Shown here piece after piece: positions 1 through 8,357 of a stretch of DNA of 39,996 nt (positions are counted from its first letter, which is position 1; each line of letters opens with the position of its first letter). The stretch is from IMG/VR virus record IMGVR_UViG_3300018080_000314, positions 1 to 39,996 of that record. One strand, written 5' to 3'. The notes beneath the pieces were generated by a model. It did no database searches and was not told where the DNA came from. It saw only the letters and a list, made by a program, of their open reading frames with translations. The position numbers and the translations under genes were made by a program. The DNA comes from a virus.

Positions 1-2424
1 ATCTGTACCGTCCTCAAAGAGTTTATGGGTGTTATACCCCTTTGCAAAGCCAGTGGCCGCAGAATCGGTGTAGGCGTTCCCCATGATGGGGGTCGCCATG
101 AACGCAGCACTTTCGTTTACTGGCGTTGTTAATGTATATGTACCACTGGTACCCGTTATCTCGTTAGTCCCTGCAGATTGAGTAGCGAAGTTAGAATGGG
201 AAACAACGAAGTAAGAGACCTCACAGCTATCGTCTGAAGACCCCCTGGCAAACTCTGCCTCGGTTGTCGAAGTGAACCTTCCTCGCACCATGCCCCTGCT
301 AGGGTAATAGGTCGTATCCGTGTAGTAATTGTAGAATAAAACGCTTTCAGCCAGCGTTACTTCTGTAATCGTGGGGGTTACTGTCGTCCCTGTTAAACTC
401 GATGTCCCGCTTTCAACCGTAGCACCGTTCCATTCCACGACCCACCATCTTATAGCGGGTGTTGCACCCGAATCACCCCTGTCAAACTGAATCTCGGTGG
501 CACTATTTATCTTCGCCCTTATGAAACTACGGCTTGCGTTAGCCGATGTTGCAGTATTGGACAGAACTATAAACGCCTTAGTCGTATCAATCGAGGTTAT
601 AGGCACGGTCTCGGAGGTATTGTCATTGGTGAAAACCTTTTCCCCCGTCTGGACGGTTAAGCCACTTCCCGATATAACCTGCCATTCTACATAGCAGTCA
701 TACCCAGTCCCCCCCGTATTGCGGGTGGCTTTTACTTTAGTCCACTGCCCGCTTACTTCATCGGTTAATTCTACCTTGGCTAAACTGTAAACGGGGAAGT
801 CCTGGTCGCTACGAACAGAAGCAATAACAAACGCTCGTCCTACATCAACGGGAGCTGTTAAGGTTGTCTCCGATGAAAGCGTGGAGTTGGTAAGGGAAAT
901 GACCCCTCTTTCAACATTGACCCCAGCAGCACCCGAAACCTCGAAAGAAGCACTGGTAACTAACCCTATTATTTTAGAGGCTAATCTCTGAATACCACTA
1001 GTACGAGAAGCAGATGTTACAAGTCCTATCGCTTTGGAAGCAGCCCTTGTAGCACCTAAAGTCCTAGATGCGGAAGTTACCAATCCCACCGCAAGCGATA
1101 CTATCTTGGCGGGTTGCTTCAGTGCGGATGTTACTAATCCAACAGCGTTAGACGCTGCCCTTGATAATCCCCCCGTCCTTGAACTGGTGGTAGCAAGTCC
1201 TACAGCACATTCAGCACCTACTGGAACAATTTGGCTAACCACATCCCCATACCCATACCCTACTGAATTCTTACCGAAAGCCTGAACGTAGTATTGGGTA
1301 TTAGCGTCCAGACTTGTTATAGGTAAGTCATAAGTTCCTTCAGAGAATGTTCCGTCTTCATCTTCTATGTCCCAGACGGCTACTTCGTCAGCCCATGCTT
1401 CACCTAATTGAGCAGAAAGCCGAACAATACTATCGTCGCCTGAAGACGATGCCATACTAGCAGAGCTTTGTATAAGTAGACCGTTAAGATAAATATCGTA
1501 TGTATGGTTATCCCAGTCTACATTCTGGATAGCTAACGTATACCACGTTCCTACTTCGACATCAGCCCCAGTATCATGATATGAGCCATCGTTGTACTCT
1601 ATATCCTCATCAACATCTACCCGAACCCATATACGATACGAACCATTACCATGAAAAATAAAGAACTTACTACTATCGTCTTTACGGAATCTGGTGAACA
1701 ATACTTGCGTCGCACTAACTGCAGTTTGACTAAAATAGCCATAGGCTTCCCCGTCTACATAATGGAAATGAGCACTCCTAGTGCCCGTATAGTGTTGGCT
1801 TGTGTCTATCTCGGCTTTGTTATCCCCACTTGCCACAGTTGTCCAATCTATCGCCCCACCATCATCTGAAAGCGGGTCTTCGTCACTCCCCCACTCGAAG
1901 TTGTCAAAGACCTTAGAATAGTGAAAGCCCCTTGTGGTTACTGAACTTGCGACTGCGGTTAGGACTTCCCCGTTGGCAGTGAACGAACTGCCGTCCACGT
2001 CGGTACAAGCGTCCGTGTCCATTTCGGGGGGGATGGAGTTGAAAGCGAACTCATTTATATGCCCATAATGCAAAGAAGCCAGCGTAAAGCTAATTTTTGC
2101 CTTTGTAACAACTTCCGTGCTACCAACGATTACCTCTATCCATGCGTCTTTGGTTATCGAGCCTGTATAGATTTGATGGTATGCCCCGCCATAATAGACA
2201 GAAATCGTAACAGTAGGGTCACTGTGCAAGTCTGCAACATCCCAATCAGCGGCATGTATTCTTACCTTATCACAGACGATTGCGCCAATGGTTAGCTCAA
2301 GTTCGCCTCCGTTTGTTGCCGTATAACAACCATCAGTTGCTACATTACCATCATAGGCTTGCGTCTCCTGAACATATGCATCGAGGTCATTATGCCCTGT
2401 AGGTGATACCCAGTTATCTGCCAC
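1..2424 (-). CDS. Repeat-rich tail fibre/receptor-binding-type protein, N-terminal 808 codons
   Basis: This frame opens at a GTG (2422-2424) that overlaps the upstream stop by one base and runs off position 1 without a stop. It continues in frame at 39,989 if the seven identical end bases are collapsed, giving 1,065 residues. In order I see a beta-rich N-terminus, a concanavalin/laminin-G-like segment (aromatic strands, motif YDIYLNG), a fibronectin-III-like end (LDANTQYYVQAFGKNSVGYG), five copies of a ~19-residue unit of type AVGLVTSASRTLGATRA (about 960-1240), and then three or four ~90-residue modules with the pattern RGDSG...WVVEWNGA. The modular beta and low-complexity repeats, and a position late in the structural operon, suggest a tail fibre or host-contact protein. 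That role is inference; the open frame is seen directly. Confidence 0.8.
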   Translation of the reverse strand, partial: MADNWVSPTGHNDLDAYVQETQAYDGNVATDGCYTATNGGELELTIGAIVCDKVRIHAADWDVADLHSDPTVTISVYYGGAYHQIYTGSITKDAWIEVIVGSTEVVTKAKISFTLASLHYGHINEFAFNSIPPEMDTDACTDVDGSSFTANGEVLTAVASSVTTRGFHYSKVFDNFEWGSDEDPLSDDGGAIDWTTVASGDNKAEIDTSQHYTGTRSAHFHYVDGEAYGYFSQTAVSATQVLFTRFRKDDSSKFFIFHGNGSYRIWVRVDVDEDIEYNDGSYHDTGADVEVGTWYTLAIQNVDWDNHTYDIYLNGLLIQSSASMASSSGDDSIVRLSAQLGEAWADEVAVWDIEDEDGTFSEGTYDLPITSLDANTQYYVQAFGKNSVGYGYGDVVSQIVPVGAECAVGLATTSSRTGGLSRAASNAVGLVTSALKQPAKIVSLAVGLVTSASRTLGATRAASKAIGLVTSASRTSGIQRLASKIIGLVTSASFEVSGAAGVNVERGVISLTNSTLSSETTLTAPVDVGRAFVIASVRSDQDFPVYSLAKVELTDEVSGQWTKVKATRNTGGTGYDCYVEWQVISGSGLTVQTGEKVFTNDNTSETVPITSIDTTKAFIVLSNTATSANASRSFIRAKINSATEIQFDRGDSGATPAIRWWVVEWNGATVESGTSSLTGTTVTPTITEVTLAESVLFYNYYTDTTYYPSRGMVRGRFTSTTEAEFARGSSDDSCEVSYFVVSHSNFATQSAGTNEITGTSGTYTLTTPVNESAAFMATPIMGNAYTDSAATGFAKGYNTHKLFEDGTD

Positions 2425-2831
2425 TAATCCGCCTTAAACTGGATTTTCATTTGCACATCGAGGGTGTCCGAACTTTCCATAGCAATACCAGCGTTGAAGC
2501 AACATTCACCGTAGAGAACATCGTCCTCATCGTTACAGATACCAAAACCTGTTACGGTCTTCGTGCCAGAAGCGGTGAACTGGTGGTCTAGCTGAACTGT
2601 GTCGTCTGCTGTAGTCGTCTGTACAGACGATACAGTATCGGCATCCGCTATGCTCAGCCCAGAATCCGTAATCTTGGTGGCAGCGGGCGAAGCATAGGTA
2701 GAAGTCTCAGCAGCAGCTGTACAAGTGCTTTCATAACAGACTACAGAAGTAACCGCAGATGCAGCCTCTCCTGATACTAGCTTGCCGAGTTCTCCATAAC
2801 CCTCGTTGGTTGTCGTTTGACTTTGAGCCAT
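2424..2831 (-). CDS. Putative virion protein, 135 aa
   Basis: A small Thr/Ser/Ala-rich protein with no recognised domain. An AGGAGG Shine-Dalgarno 7 bases before the ATG (MAQSQTTTNEG) fixes the start. The sequence is acidic and beta-rich, with several cysteines (VVCYESTC; GICNDED; GECCFNAG). Its stop overlaps the GTG start of the large tail protein by one base, so the two are probably translationally coupled. Position among structural genes suggests a virion component such as a decoration or fibre-associated protein. No family is recognised. Confidence 0.7.
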   Translation of the reverse strand: MAQSQTTTNEGYGELGKLVSGEAASAVTSVVCYESTCTAAAETSTYASPAATKITDSGLSIADADTVSSVQTTTADDTVQLDHQFTASGTKTVTGFGICNDEDDVLYGECCFNAGIAMESSDTLDVQMKIQFKAD

Positions 2832-3148
2832 GTGATTAACCTCCTTGTTTGAACTTTAATAATTTCCCAGATACTCGACCATATTCCTTCTGGGGCATAA
2901 TCTCCTGTCCTGTATTTCAAGGGAATATCCAGTTGGGGATATTCCTCCGCATATTCAGTCCTATATCTGTGGTACAAAAGCACCAAAACATATCGCCATG
3001 ACTTGATGATATATTTCACAAGGCAAGACGGTCTTACACAATCTATTGGTGCAGGTCCCTCTATCATGGCCTGTCTCGATACCAACTTTCCGCCTCTTTT
3101 ATGAACTACCCCCCAGTTCAATCTTAATCCTGATTTACTTATTGTCAT
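2777..3148 (-). CDS. Hypothetical protein, 123 aa
   Basis: This basic, Trp/Tyr/Arg-rich protein starts at an ATG 14 bases inside the 3' end of the glycosyltransferase gene and overlaps the next gene by 55 bases. The middle part (SWRYVLVLLYHRYRTEYAEEY) looks like a genuine amphipathic alpha-helical segment. The last ~20 residues overlap the Shine-Dalgarno and start of the downstream gene, so that end may be less constrained. No family is recognised. The unusual overlap lowers confidence, but without it this stretch would be an unexplained 300-base gap in a tightly packed operon. Confidence 0.5.
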   Translation of the reverse strand: MTISKSGLRLNWGVVHKRGGKLVSRQAMIEGPAPIDCVRPSCLVKYIIKSWRYVLVLLYHRYRTEYAEEYPQLDIPLKYRTGDYAPEGIWSSIWEIIKVQTRRLITWLKVKRQPTRVMENSAS

Positions 3149-4751
3149 GTTCTCCCTCTGTTATCTCGATAGTGGCTCTCTTAATATGCTTGCACCACAC
3201 TCCAGTATGTGCGTACACTCTGGAGCCTGCCTTTCTAACCTTCTCGCAATTGTGAGAGACAAATCCATCAGCTATAAAATTACCACTCGTTGTGGTAAGA
3301 CACTTAACATCTCGCTTACCTATTTTCTCTATGGCTATAATCATAGGCTGGCTTGATTGTAATATCTTGTATCCATTGGCACCCTGCCCATTGAGACTAA
3401 TTTTTCGGGTGATTGCCGGTGAAGTAGATTGCCAGAATTGATGGCATAATTTTTGTGAGGCAAATTGTATCTCATATAAGCCATCGTTTCGTGTATTACA
3501 TTTAGCAGTAATACCTATCAAGGAAAGAGCCAATTCAATTTCGTCTGCTATTTGTTTCTTTTTGTTGGCTATCCGTAGTAACCCCTTCCTGTAGGAGCCC
3601 TCAGCGTCATATATTCCAGCTAGGAAACCTTGAGCTATCAACTTGGAATCTATTGGTTTATTGCATATATTTTGTATACCCTTCCCACAATAAAATCCCC
3701 ATAATGGCTTCCAATTGCGGTTATTTAATTGGCGTTCCCTTATCTCGCCTGCCACTAATCCCAATTCATTAACAAACTTATGCGCTCTAATAATCGCCTC
3801 TTTGTCAGTCATTTCTATGGTTGCATAACCTCTTGGGTTAATGGCTCCATCACCCTGCCAAACTCCTTTAATATAACCCGCCTTGTATTCTGTGTTGCCA
3901 GTATTGGGATTAGGGAAGGGTTCTATGGGCGTATTAAGGCGTTGCCCTATGTGTAGTTTTTCAACAGTAAGCCATCTCGTAGCTGTCCCGCTAGGACTAC
4001 TTGCCAACAACGGGTGTTTTGCTGTGGCTATTATCTCACCATTTGTAGTAATAACCCTATAAGCATCTTGGATTTGCTCAACCACATCAGTTACCTTCGC
4101 AACCTGATAAGAACGATGATTGGCTGATGGGGCAGAGAAGCCTATTACCTCGTCACCAATTCCAAAATCCCCCAAGGGTTTCCATCTGAAATCAGGCATA
4201 AGCACAGAAGTATTAGATAAGAGTGGAAAGTCCCAGTCCTCCGACAGGAAGAACCCGTCGTAAACTCTGGTCTCAAAGAAGGGATAACAGGTCATCCAGT
4301 CGTCCTTCTGCAACAGGGGCATATCTTTACTGATTTTCTCTAATATCCTTCGGCTTATGCCCATAAATCCTGTCGAGGCATACCTTACGTCTAAAACCTC
4401 GCCAGTCAGCGGAACCTGCTGGTCTTCCCAGTCGCAGATGGCTATTTGGTTTCCACCCTGCATGGCGTATAATCCAGCAATAACGTCCTTCCCGCTTTTG
4501 AGTTCGTCCAGAATCTTGGTTACATCCTCTGGCTCGAACACAATATCGGCATCGAGGAATATCATGTACGGAGCGTCACTTCTAGTAAGGAATCTATACG
4601 CTGCTACGCTTCTTGCACGGGCTATCAATGCATCCCCAGTCACAAACCACCAGTCAAAGGTGTGATCAGTCTTGTGTAATTTCTCTACCGAAGTGATGGT
4701 TTTGGACATCACATCCAGATAGGCACAGGTGTATAGTATGAAATCTTGCAT
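3135..4751 (-). CDS. GT-A glycosyltransferase interrupted by an in-frame intein
   Basis: The exteins form a family-2-like GT-A glycosyltransferase of about 212 residues. It has a sugar-nucleotide fold with the metal-binding motif FLDADIVF and, late, SEDWDF joined after splicing to CEKVRKAG, which is the usual acidic GT motif region. An in-frame insertion of 326 residues separates F from C in that motif and carries intein splicing blocks and two LAGLIDADG-type motifs. The enzyme would transfer a sugar in the cytoplasm, perhaps to a capsid or tail protein or to a host surface precursor; the acceptor cannot be read from sequence. The frame is open 30 bases further to a TTG at 4781, but that TTG lies in an RNA hairpin and has no Shine-Dalgarno, so I prefer the ATG at 4751. 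Residue numbers in other entries count from the TTG. Confidence 0.85.
   Translation of the reverse strand: MQDFILYTCAYLDVMSKTITSVEKLHKTDHTFDWWFVTGDALIARARSVAAYRFLTRSDAPYMIFLDADIVFEPEDVTKILDELKSGKDVIAGLYAMQGGNQIAICDWEDQQVPLTGEVLDVRYASTGFMGISRRILEKISKDMPLLQKDDWMTCYPFFETRVYDGFFLSEDWDFPLLSNTSVLMPDFRWKPLGDFGIGDEVIGFSAPSANHRSYQVAKVTDVVEQIQDAYRVITTNGEIIATAKHPLLASSPSGTATRWLTVEKLHIGQRLNTPIEPFPNPNTGNTEYKAGYIKGVWQGDGAINPRGYATIEMTDKEAIIRAHKFVNELGLVAGEIRERQLNNRNWKPLWGFYCGKGIQNICNKPIDSKLIAQGFLAGIYDAEGSYRKGLLRIANKKKQIADEIELALSLIGITAKCNTRNDGLYEIQFASQKLCHQFWQSTSPAITRKISLNGQGANGYKILQSSQPMIIAIEKIGKRDVKCLTTTSGNFIADGFVSHNCEKVRKAGSRVYAHTGVWCKHIKRATIEITEGEHDNK
3249..4226 (-). mobile_element. Intein with LAGLIDADG homing endonuclease, proline at position 1
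   Basis: The insertion covers 326 codons. Its N-terminal block A reads PLLSNTSVLMPDFRWKPLG, followed by GIGDEVIGF. Block B is TTNGEIIATAKHPLL. The endonuclease motifs are GYIKGVWQGDGAI and FLAGIYDAEGSY. Block F is DVKCLTTTSGNFIADG and block G is FVSHN followed by the +1 cysteine. The boundaries come from the extein, since EDWDF joined to CEKVRKAG restores a continuous glycosyltransferase motif. Position 1 is therefore Pro rather than the usual Cys or Ser. A Trp after block B (LTVEKL context) and a Cys in block F match the W and C of the WCT signature of class 3 inteins, which lack a nucleophile at position 1; the third position (before HN) is Ser here, not Thr. Splicing activity is inferred. 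Confidence 0.85.
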
Positions 4752-4761
4752 TTGAAAGTTA

Positions 4762-4785
4762 GGGGTTGTTTGGAGGCACAACCCC
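4762..4785 (-). promoter_or_regulatory. Hairpin before the glycosyltransferase start
   Basis: A perfect 8-bp stem (GGGGTTGT with ACAACCCC, loop 8 bases) lies in the 52-base gap after the 225-aa gene and just before the ATG at 4751. There is no U-run, so it is not a standard terminator. It hides the alternative TTG at 4781 and may be an mRNA stabiliser or a partial attenuator. Confidence 0.45.
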
Positions 4786-4803
4786 CGAAAGCCTCGCCAT
4801 AGA

Positions 4804-5481
4804 TTAAACCGTTAGTTCAATCCATCTGAGCAGACCATAGCCAGTGACATCGGCAGTCGTAGCACCAAAGTGCAGCAGTAGCGAGCCAGCACCCTGTATA
4901 ACAGGTGGGCATACATCGCCCTTCCACACAAAGTACTTCTCATCTGCCGTAGCCGTAGCCTTGGCATCCTCACCAATAGGCAGGCGGGCAAACTCAATAG
5001 ACCCGCCTGATGTCTTGGCTGACACCGTAACACCAGCATCAGTAGAAGAATTCACATACGCAGTGCAAGCTGATGTATTGCTAGACCCAGTATGCAAATT
5101 GAGAGGGGTAAACGCTGTCCCGCCAGAACTGTAACGTGCCTTGGCGTCATCGGCTTCAAGCATGACGTTTATCAGAGTTGCAGTTGTCCACGTTGCTACA
5201 TGAACCTCTGCATAGATGGGAATTATCATCGTGCTTGCAGACGAAACATCCACTACCGCCCACACTAACTCATCGTCAATGGCAGCAGTGGAGTTTACGG
5301 GCGCATCTTCCGCCCCAATCTGAATCTGGTAGACCTTGCCCTCCAACACTTTGAGCAAATCCCAAGGCATCGTACTGAGTGTTCCGTCTACAAATGCTCT
5401 TGCATCCACGGGAAACCCGTCAGCCATATTGGGAACATTCGCATCTACCGCTACCCTTCCCCTAATTTCAGTTGAAGACAT
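4804..5481 (-). CDS. Putative capsid-associated virion protein, 225 aa
   Basis: An ATG preceded by AAAGGAGG starts this protein. It is rich in Ala, Thr, Val and Ser, with strongly alternating beta-strand patterns and no cysteine cluster, signal peptide or membrane segment. It lies three genes downstream of the major capsid gene. The composition and position are typical of decoration or minor structural proteins of tailed phages. No named family is recognised and the role is inferred from context only. Confidence 0.75.
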   Translation of the reverse strand: MSSTEIRGRVAVDANVPNMADGFPVDARAFVDGTLSTMPWDLLKVLEGKVYQIQIGAEDAPVNSTAAIDDELVWAVVDVSSASTMIIPIYAEVHVATWTTATLINVMLEADDAKARYSSGGTAFTPLNLHTGSSNTSACTAYVNSSTDAGVTVSAKTSGGSIEFARLPIGEDAKATATADEKYFVWKGDVCPPVIQGAGSLLLHFGATTADVTGYGLLRWIELTV

Positions 5482-5569
5482 TTGATTCCTCCTTTAGTTA
5501 TTTGTTAAAGGCTTTTGTTTTAACGTGGTGAGCCTCCGAAACCACTCTAACCACAAGAGTGTATCGACC
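5482..5569 (-). other. Intergenic region with two small hairpins
   Basis: On the minus strand, downstream of the 250-aa gene, CACTCT pairs with AGAGTG (7-base loop) and GTGG pairs with CCAC, followed by an A-rich stretch and then the Shine-Dalgarno of the next gene. These could be a weak terminator or an mRNA-processing site. No strong U-run follows. Confidence 0.3.
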
Positions 5570-6322
5570 TTATTCGTCCTGCCAGCAGGTTATCCTATCA
5601 ATAGTTGCTACCCTTGCTACGCCGTCTCTAGCGACAATGGCTACATACGGACACATCAAGGTAGCAGCAGTACAACACTCTGGCAGATACCCGACTGCTT
5701 CACCATTGTAGTAAAAAGTAGCATTTCCGCTGGTATCAAGAGCTACCCTGAAATTGGCGTAGGTGTTGTTCACTGGTGCGGTTGTTGCACCATAAGTCCC
5801 ACCAGCCAAAGTGACGGGAGTACCCTCGGTATCAGATTTAACCGCAGCACAATACCAAACATCAGTGCCAGCGTCAGTGTCAAAAACAAACGCAGCACCA
5901 TCACTACCACGAGCATTAACCAGTGCATTAGTACCGTCTAGCTCATAGCATATCTGGTCGTTTGCACTCATATCAGCGTCAATCCAACCGACATTGAGTC
6001 CAACTGTGGTGATGTCGTCTACCTTCACCCTGGCTTCCATGACGCAGTTCTTTGAGCCACTCCATTGTGCTGCATGAGAGAATTCACCCACATCATCATC
6101 CGTCCCACCTGTAGTGATGGTCACTGTACCCCCGTTAGCAGCAGCTTGTGCAATTGTGGAACCATTGCTTGCTTCTTCTACCCAATCCTGTTCGTCTGGG
6201 TCAGCAATGAAATGGTCATGGAGATAGACTTTCTCCATCATGGCATTGCCCTTGATATTAGCACTCTGGTTTGCATATCCAGCAAATACTAAATCCCTTG
6301 CAATTCTTACTTGTTGTGACAT
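5570..6322 (-). CDS. ConA-like jelly-roll virion protein, 250 aa
   Basis: The first ~35 residues (MSQQVRIARDLVFAGYANQS) are charged. The rest reads as a beta-sandwich of the concanavalin-A/laminin-G type, with strand patterns VMEARVKVDD, GLNVGWID, WYCAAVKS, ANFRVALD and NATFYYNGEAVGYLP, the last being the typical edge strand of such domains. An AGGAGG lies 7 bases before the ATG. Its place two genes after the major capsid protein suggests a head-surface or decoration protein that may bind glycans. The fold call comes from pattern recognition, and no specific family is assigned. Confidence 0.75.
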   Translation of the reverse strand: MSQQVRIARDLVFAGYANQSANIKGNAMMEKVYLHDHFIADPDEQDWVEEASNGSTIAQAAANGGTVTITTGGTDDDVGEFSHAAQWSGSKNCVMEARVKVDDITTVGLNVGWIDADMSANDQICYELDGTNALVNARGSDGAAFVFDTDAGTDVWYCAAVKSDTEGTPVTLAGGTYGATTAPVNNTYANFRVALDTSGNATFYYNGEAVGYLPECCTAATLMCPYVAIVARDGVARVATIDRITCWQDE

Positions 6323-6382
6323 CCTAATCCTCCTATATTATTTCCTAGACTTGACGGCTCTAGGAGTAAGCCAGATTTCGAC

Positions 6383-6622
6383 CTAATACTTTTCACCGTG
6401 ACGTGAACCAACATGGAACTTCGGAGATTGGGGACTCCAATCTCTAGCCCACCTTCCCCTTGGTGTATTCCAACTTCCTTGAACCTTAATCACCGCAGGG
6501 GAAGTCATTTGCCTGACCGAAATACCCCTGCATTGCGAGCAGGATAGCGAATTTACTACCCTGCTCAACAATACATCTTCCTCATGCCCACATTCGGAAC
6601 ACTTGAAAGGATAAATCGGCAT
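6383..6622 (-). CDS. FmdB-type zinc ribbon protein, 79 aa
   Basis: The N-terminus MPIYPFKCSECGHEEDVL and the second pair CSQC form the four-cysteine zinc ribbon of the FmdB regulatory-protein family (usually MPxYxYxCxxCG). The C-terminal half is basic and Trp-rich (SWNTPRGRWARDW). Its start overlaps the end of the major capsid gene by one base, so the two are probably coupled. FmdB-like ribbons are common small genes of bacteria and phages. The function here, perhaps binding nucleic acid or a virion protein, is not known. Confidence 0.8.
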   Translation of the reverse strand: MPIYPFKCSECGHEEDVLLSRVVNSLSCSQCRGISVRQMTSPAVIKVQGSWNTPRGRWARDWSPQSPKFHVGSRHGEKY

Positions 6623-7473
6623 TAGCTACTCCGAGTGTAGAACGGAACGCCGAACGTGTCTCGTAGCTCACCGACACCGTAGACCACTTTGACCTGGTAG
6701 ATCACCTGATGTTCCCAGGGCATCTCTACACGCTGGGTGTAGGGTGAACTCTGGACTATACATCCGAGAGCGTCCCTGTGAAGCATACAAGCGTAATTAC
6801 CAGTTGTCGCACCAGTGAGGTTGTTGGTAATGAGCACCTTCATGTTGTAGACATTACCAAACTGACCAGTTGCAATGGGTTCACCACGGATGTAGTCGTT
6901 CCTGACGAATTTATCAATCTTCAACAGGTCTGACTTCGAGGACGGGTCACAGATTATACTGCGGTTGTCCTCTGGTACATCGTTCTCGTCCAATGTCTCC
7001 ATACAGGCGAGTATGATGTCATCCGTTAATGTCTGCCCGTCACTCCCGTAAGCCGAAGTGGAGTAACCACCTAAGCTAGAGAACAAAGCACCAAGCGCAG
7101 TATCAACCTGCTTGGCAATGGCGTATGCACAAGACTCCGCAGCCTTTTCAAGGTACTTAACGTGGTCTTGTATCATCTCCTGTTCGCTCTCTTCCACACG
7201 GACACCGTACCATTGGTCAATGGTGATGGTTTTACCCGTAGTGGTAGCGTCCTCGGCGGTCAACTCACTTCCAGCCGTAACCGAACCAGCACTGGGTTCG
7301 GTCATAACGGGAATGTTGACGTTATATCCCAACTTTGCATCTCTGGCATAATCAGTGTTAACGGCATTGGCAACCACAAGATTAGACATGGTGTGCATGA
7401 TAACGTTCTTAGAGAAGTTTTCAGGTATCCAAAATCTATTCTTGAGTTCCGCATAGGTTGGGTCGTTAGCCAT
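6622..7473 (-). CDS. Major capsid protein
   Basis: A 283-residue protein with the HK97-fold, P22-coat-like signature. The N-terminal arm MANDPTYAELKNRFWIPEN is followed by the long axial-domain segment ending in IDKFVRNDYIRGEPIATG, QFGNVYNMKVLITNNL and a C-terminal strand set with Trp/Tyr-rich turns. It directly follows a coiled-coil, charged scaffold-like gene, the standard order in tailed phages. It would assemble the icosahedral head around the scaffold. The start is an ATG with GGAG about 8 bases upstream. Family and position agree well; the exact capsid subfamily is less certain. Confidence 0.88.
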   Translation of the reverse strand: MANDPTYAELKNRFWIPENFSKNVIMHTMSNLVVANAVNTDYARDAKLGYNVNIPVMTEPSAGSVTAGSELTAEDATTTGKTITIDQWYGVRVEESEQEMIQDHVKYLEKAAESCAYAIAKQVDTALGALFSSLGGYSTSAYGSDGQTLTDDIILACMETLDENDVPEDNRSIICDPSSKSDLLKIDKFVRNDYIRGEPIATGQFGNVYNMKVLITNNLTGATTGNYACMLHRDALGCIVQSSPYTQRVEMPWEHQVIYQVKVVYGVGELRDTFGVPFYTRSS

Positions 7474-7483
7474 CTAATTTCTC

Positions 7484-8251
7484 CTAATCTCTGATTCTGC
7501 CCTGTCGTATCGCTTCGTCTATGTCTTTCTTCTTTTCCTTGTACTCTTCAATAGACATATCGTCTATCTGCTTCCGAGTAAAGTACCTGCCACTAGACCC
7601 AGACGGAGTACCAGCACCTTCAGAGGTTAAGCCCATTTCCTTAGCCCACTTCTCGCGCTCTTGCTGAAGTCGGGCGTTAAGCTTTTCGTCTAACAGCTTG
7701 TTCATATCCACGTTGTTGTTTTTCATCTTGTCCTTAAGGTATTTCAATCCTTCCTTGAAGCTCCGCCCTTCGCTAAGGGCTTCCTTCACCGCAGGATCAC
7801 AGGCATCCAAATCTTCATAATCCAGATGCAAATCCATAGCGTCACAGTAGTTCAAAAACCTCTGTGCGTCTGGGTCTGGCCTGGGTTCTTCAGGCTTGGA
7901 TTTCTGTCTGCGCTCCTCCAGTTCTTGTTTGTAGGATTTCCTTGACGGCTTCGGTTCCTCATAGTCGCCCGCTACTCTTGTAGCAATATCGTCCAGGGCA
8001 CCCGCAAGCCATTCCTCTTGAGACTCGATGCGTTTACCCAACGCTTCAATCTCAGACCGTGAAGCACCTCTTTGCCGTGCTTCCTTCAGGTCTCTTTTTG
8101 TTTGCTGTAGAACGCCCTCTTTGCGCTCTATCTCCTGCCTGGCTTCGTCTAATTGCTTCCGAAGCTCCTCGACAGTTGGTTGAGGTTCAACTTGGCCTTC
8201 AGGTTGAGTAGTCTCGTCCTCTACAACCTGAGCCGTTTCTTGCTCTTCCAT
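7484..8251 (-). CDS. Scaffolding protein
   Basis: This highly charged, Glu/Lys/Arg/Gln-rich protein has a long predicted coiled coil (VEELRKQLDEARQEIERKEG onward), a Pro/Glu-rich linker and a C-terminal basic segment (RKQIDDMSIEEYKEKKKD) like the coat-binding tail of scaffolds. It sits immediately upstream of the major capsid gene. I start it at MEEQETAQV (8251). The longer frame to 8335 would run through a terminator hairpin and has no ribosome site. The protein would guide procapsid assembly and then leave or be degraded. The assignment rests on composition and position, since scaffolds share little sequence. Confidence 0.8.
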   Translation of the reverse strand: MEEQETAQVVEDETTQPEGQVEPQPTVEELRKQLDEARQEIERKEGVLQQTKRDLKEARQRGASRSEIEALGKRIESQEEWLAGALDDIATRVAGDYEEPKPSRKSYKQELEERRQKSKPEEPRPDPDAQRFLNYCDAMDLHLDYEDLDACDPAVKEALSEGRSFKEGLKYLKDKMKNNNVDMNKLLDEKLNARLQQEREKWAKEMGLTSEGAGTPSGSSGRYFTRKQIDDMSIEEYKEKKKDIDEAIRQGRIRD

Positions 8252-8318
8252 ATACTTCCAATCTCCTTTATCTCTTGGATAGTAAACCCCCATCTCGACC
8301 TTGAGGGGGATAATAAAA

Positions 8319-8341
8319 CTCCCTGTTCGACCCACAGGGAG
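8319..8341. terminator. Bidirectional rho-independent terminator
   Basis: CTCCCTGT pairs with ACAGGGAG around a 7-base loop. A TTTTATT tract follows on both strands (8344-8350 on plus; complement of 8312-8318 on minus). On the minus strand it sits between the ejection-protein gene and the scaffold gene, which implies partial read-through or a separate promoter for the head genes. A second GC hairpin (CCCCC/GGGGG, about 8288-8310) follows on the minus strand. Confidence 0.7.
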
Positions 8342-8357
8342 GGTTTTATTCGTAAAC

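Noticed and set aside
1034-1285. Plus-strand frames over the SASRTL repeats (also 39337-39675)
   Set aside because: Antisense shadows of the repetitive tail gene; Ala/Val-rich only because the opposite strand is.
8252-8335. N-terminal 28-codon extension of the scaffold gene
   Set aside because: It would translate a terminator hairpin and lacks a ribosome site; the ATG at 8251 is preferred.
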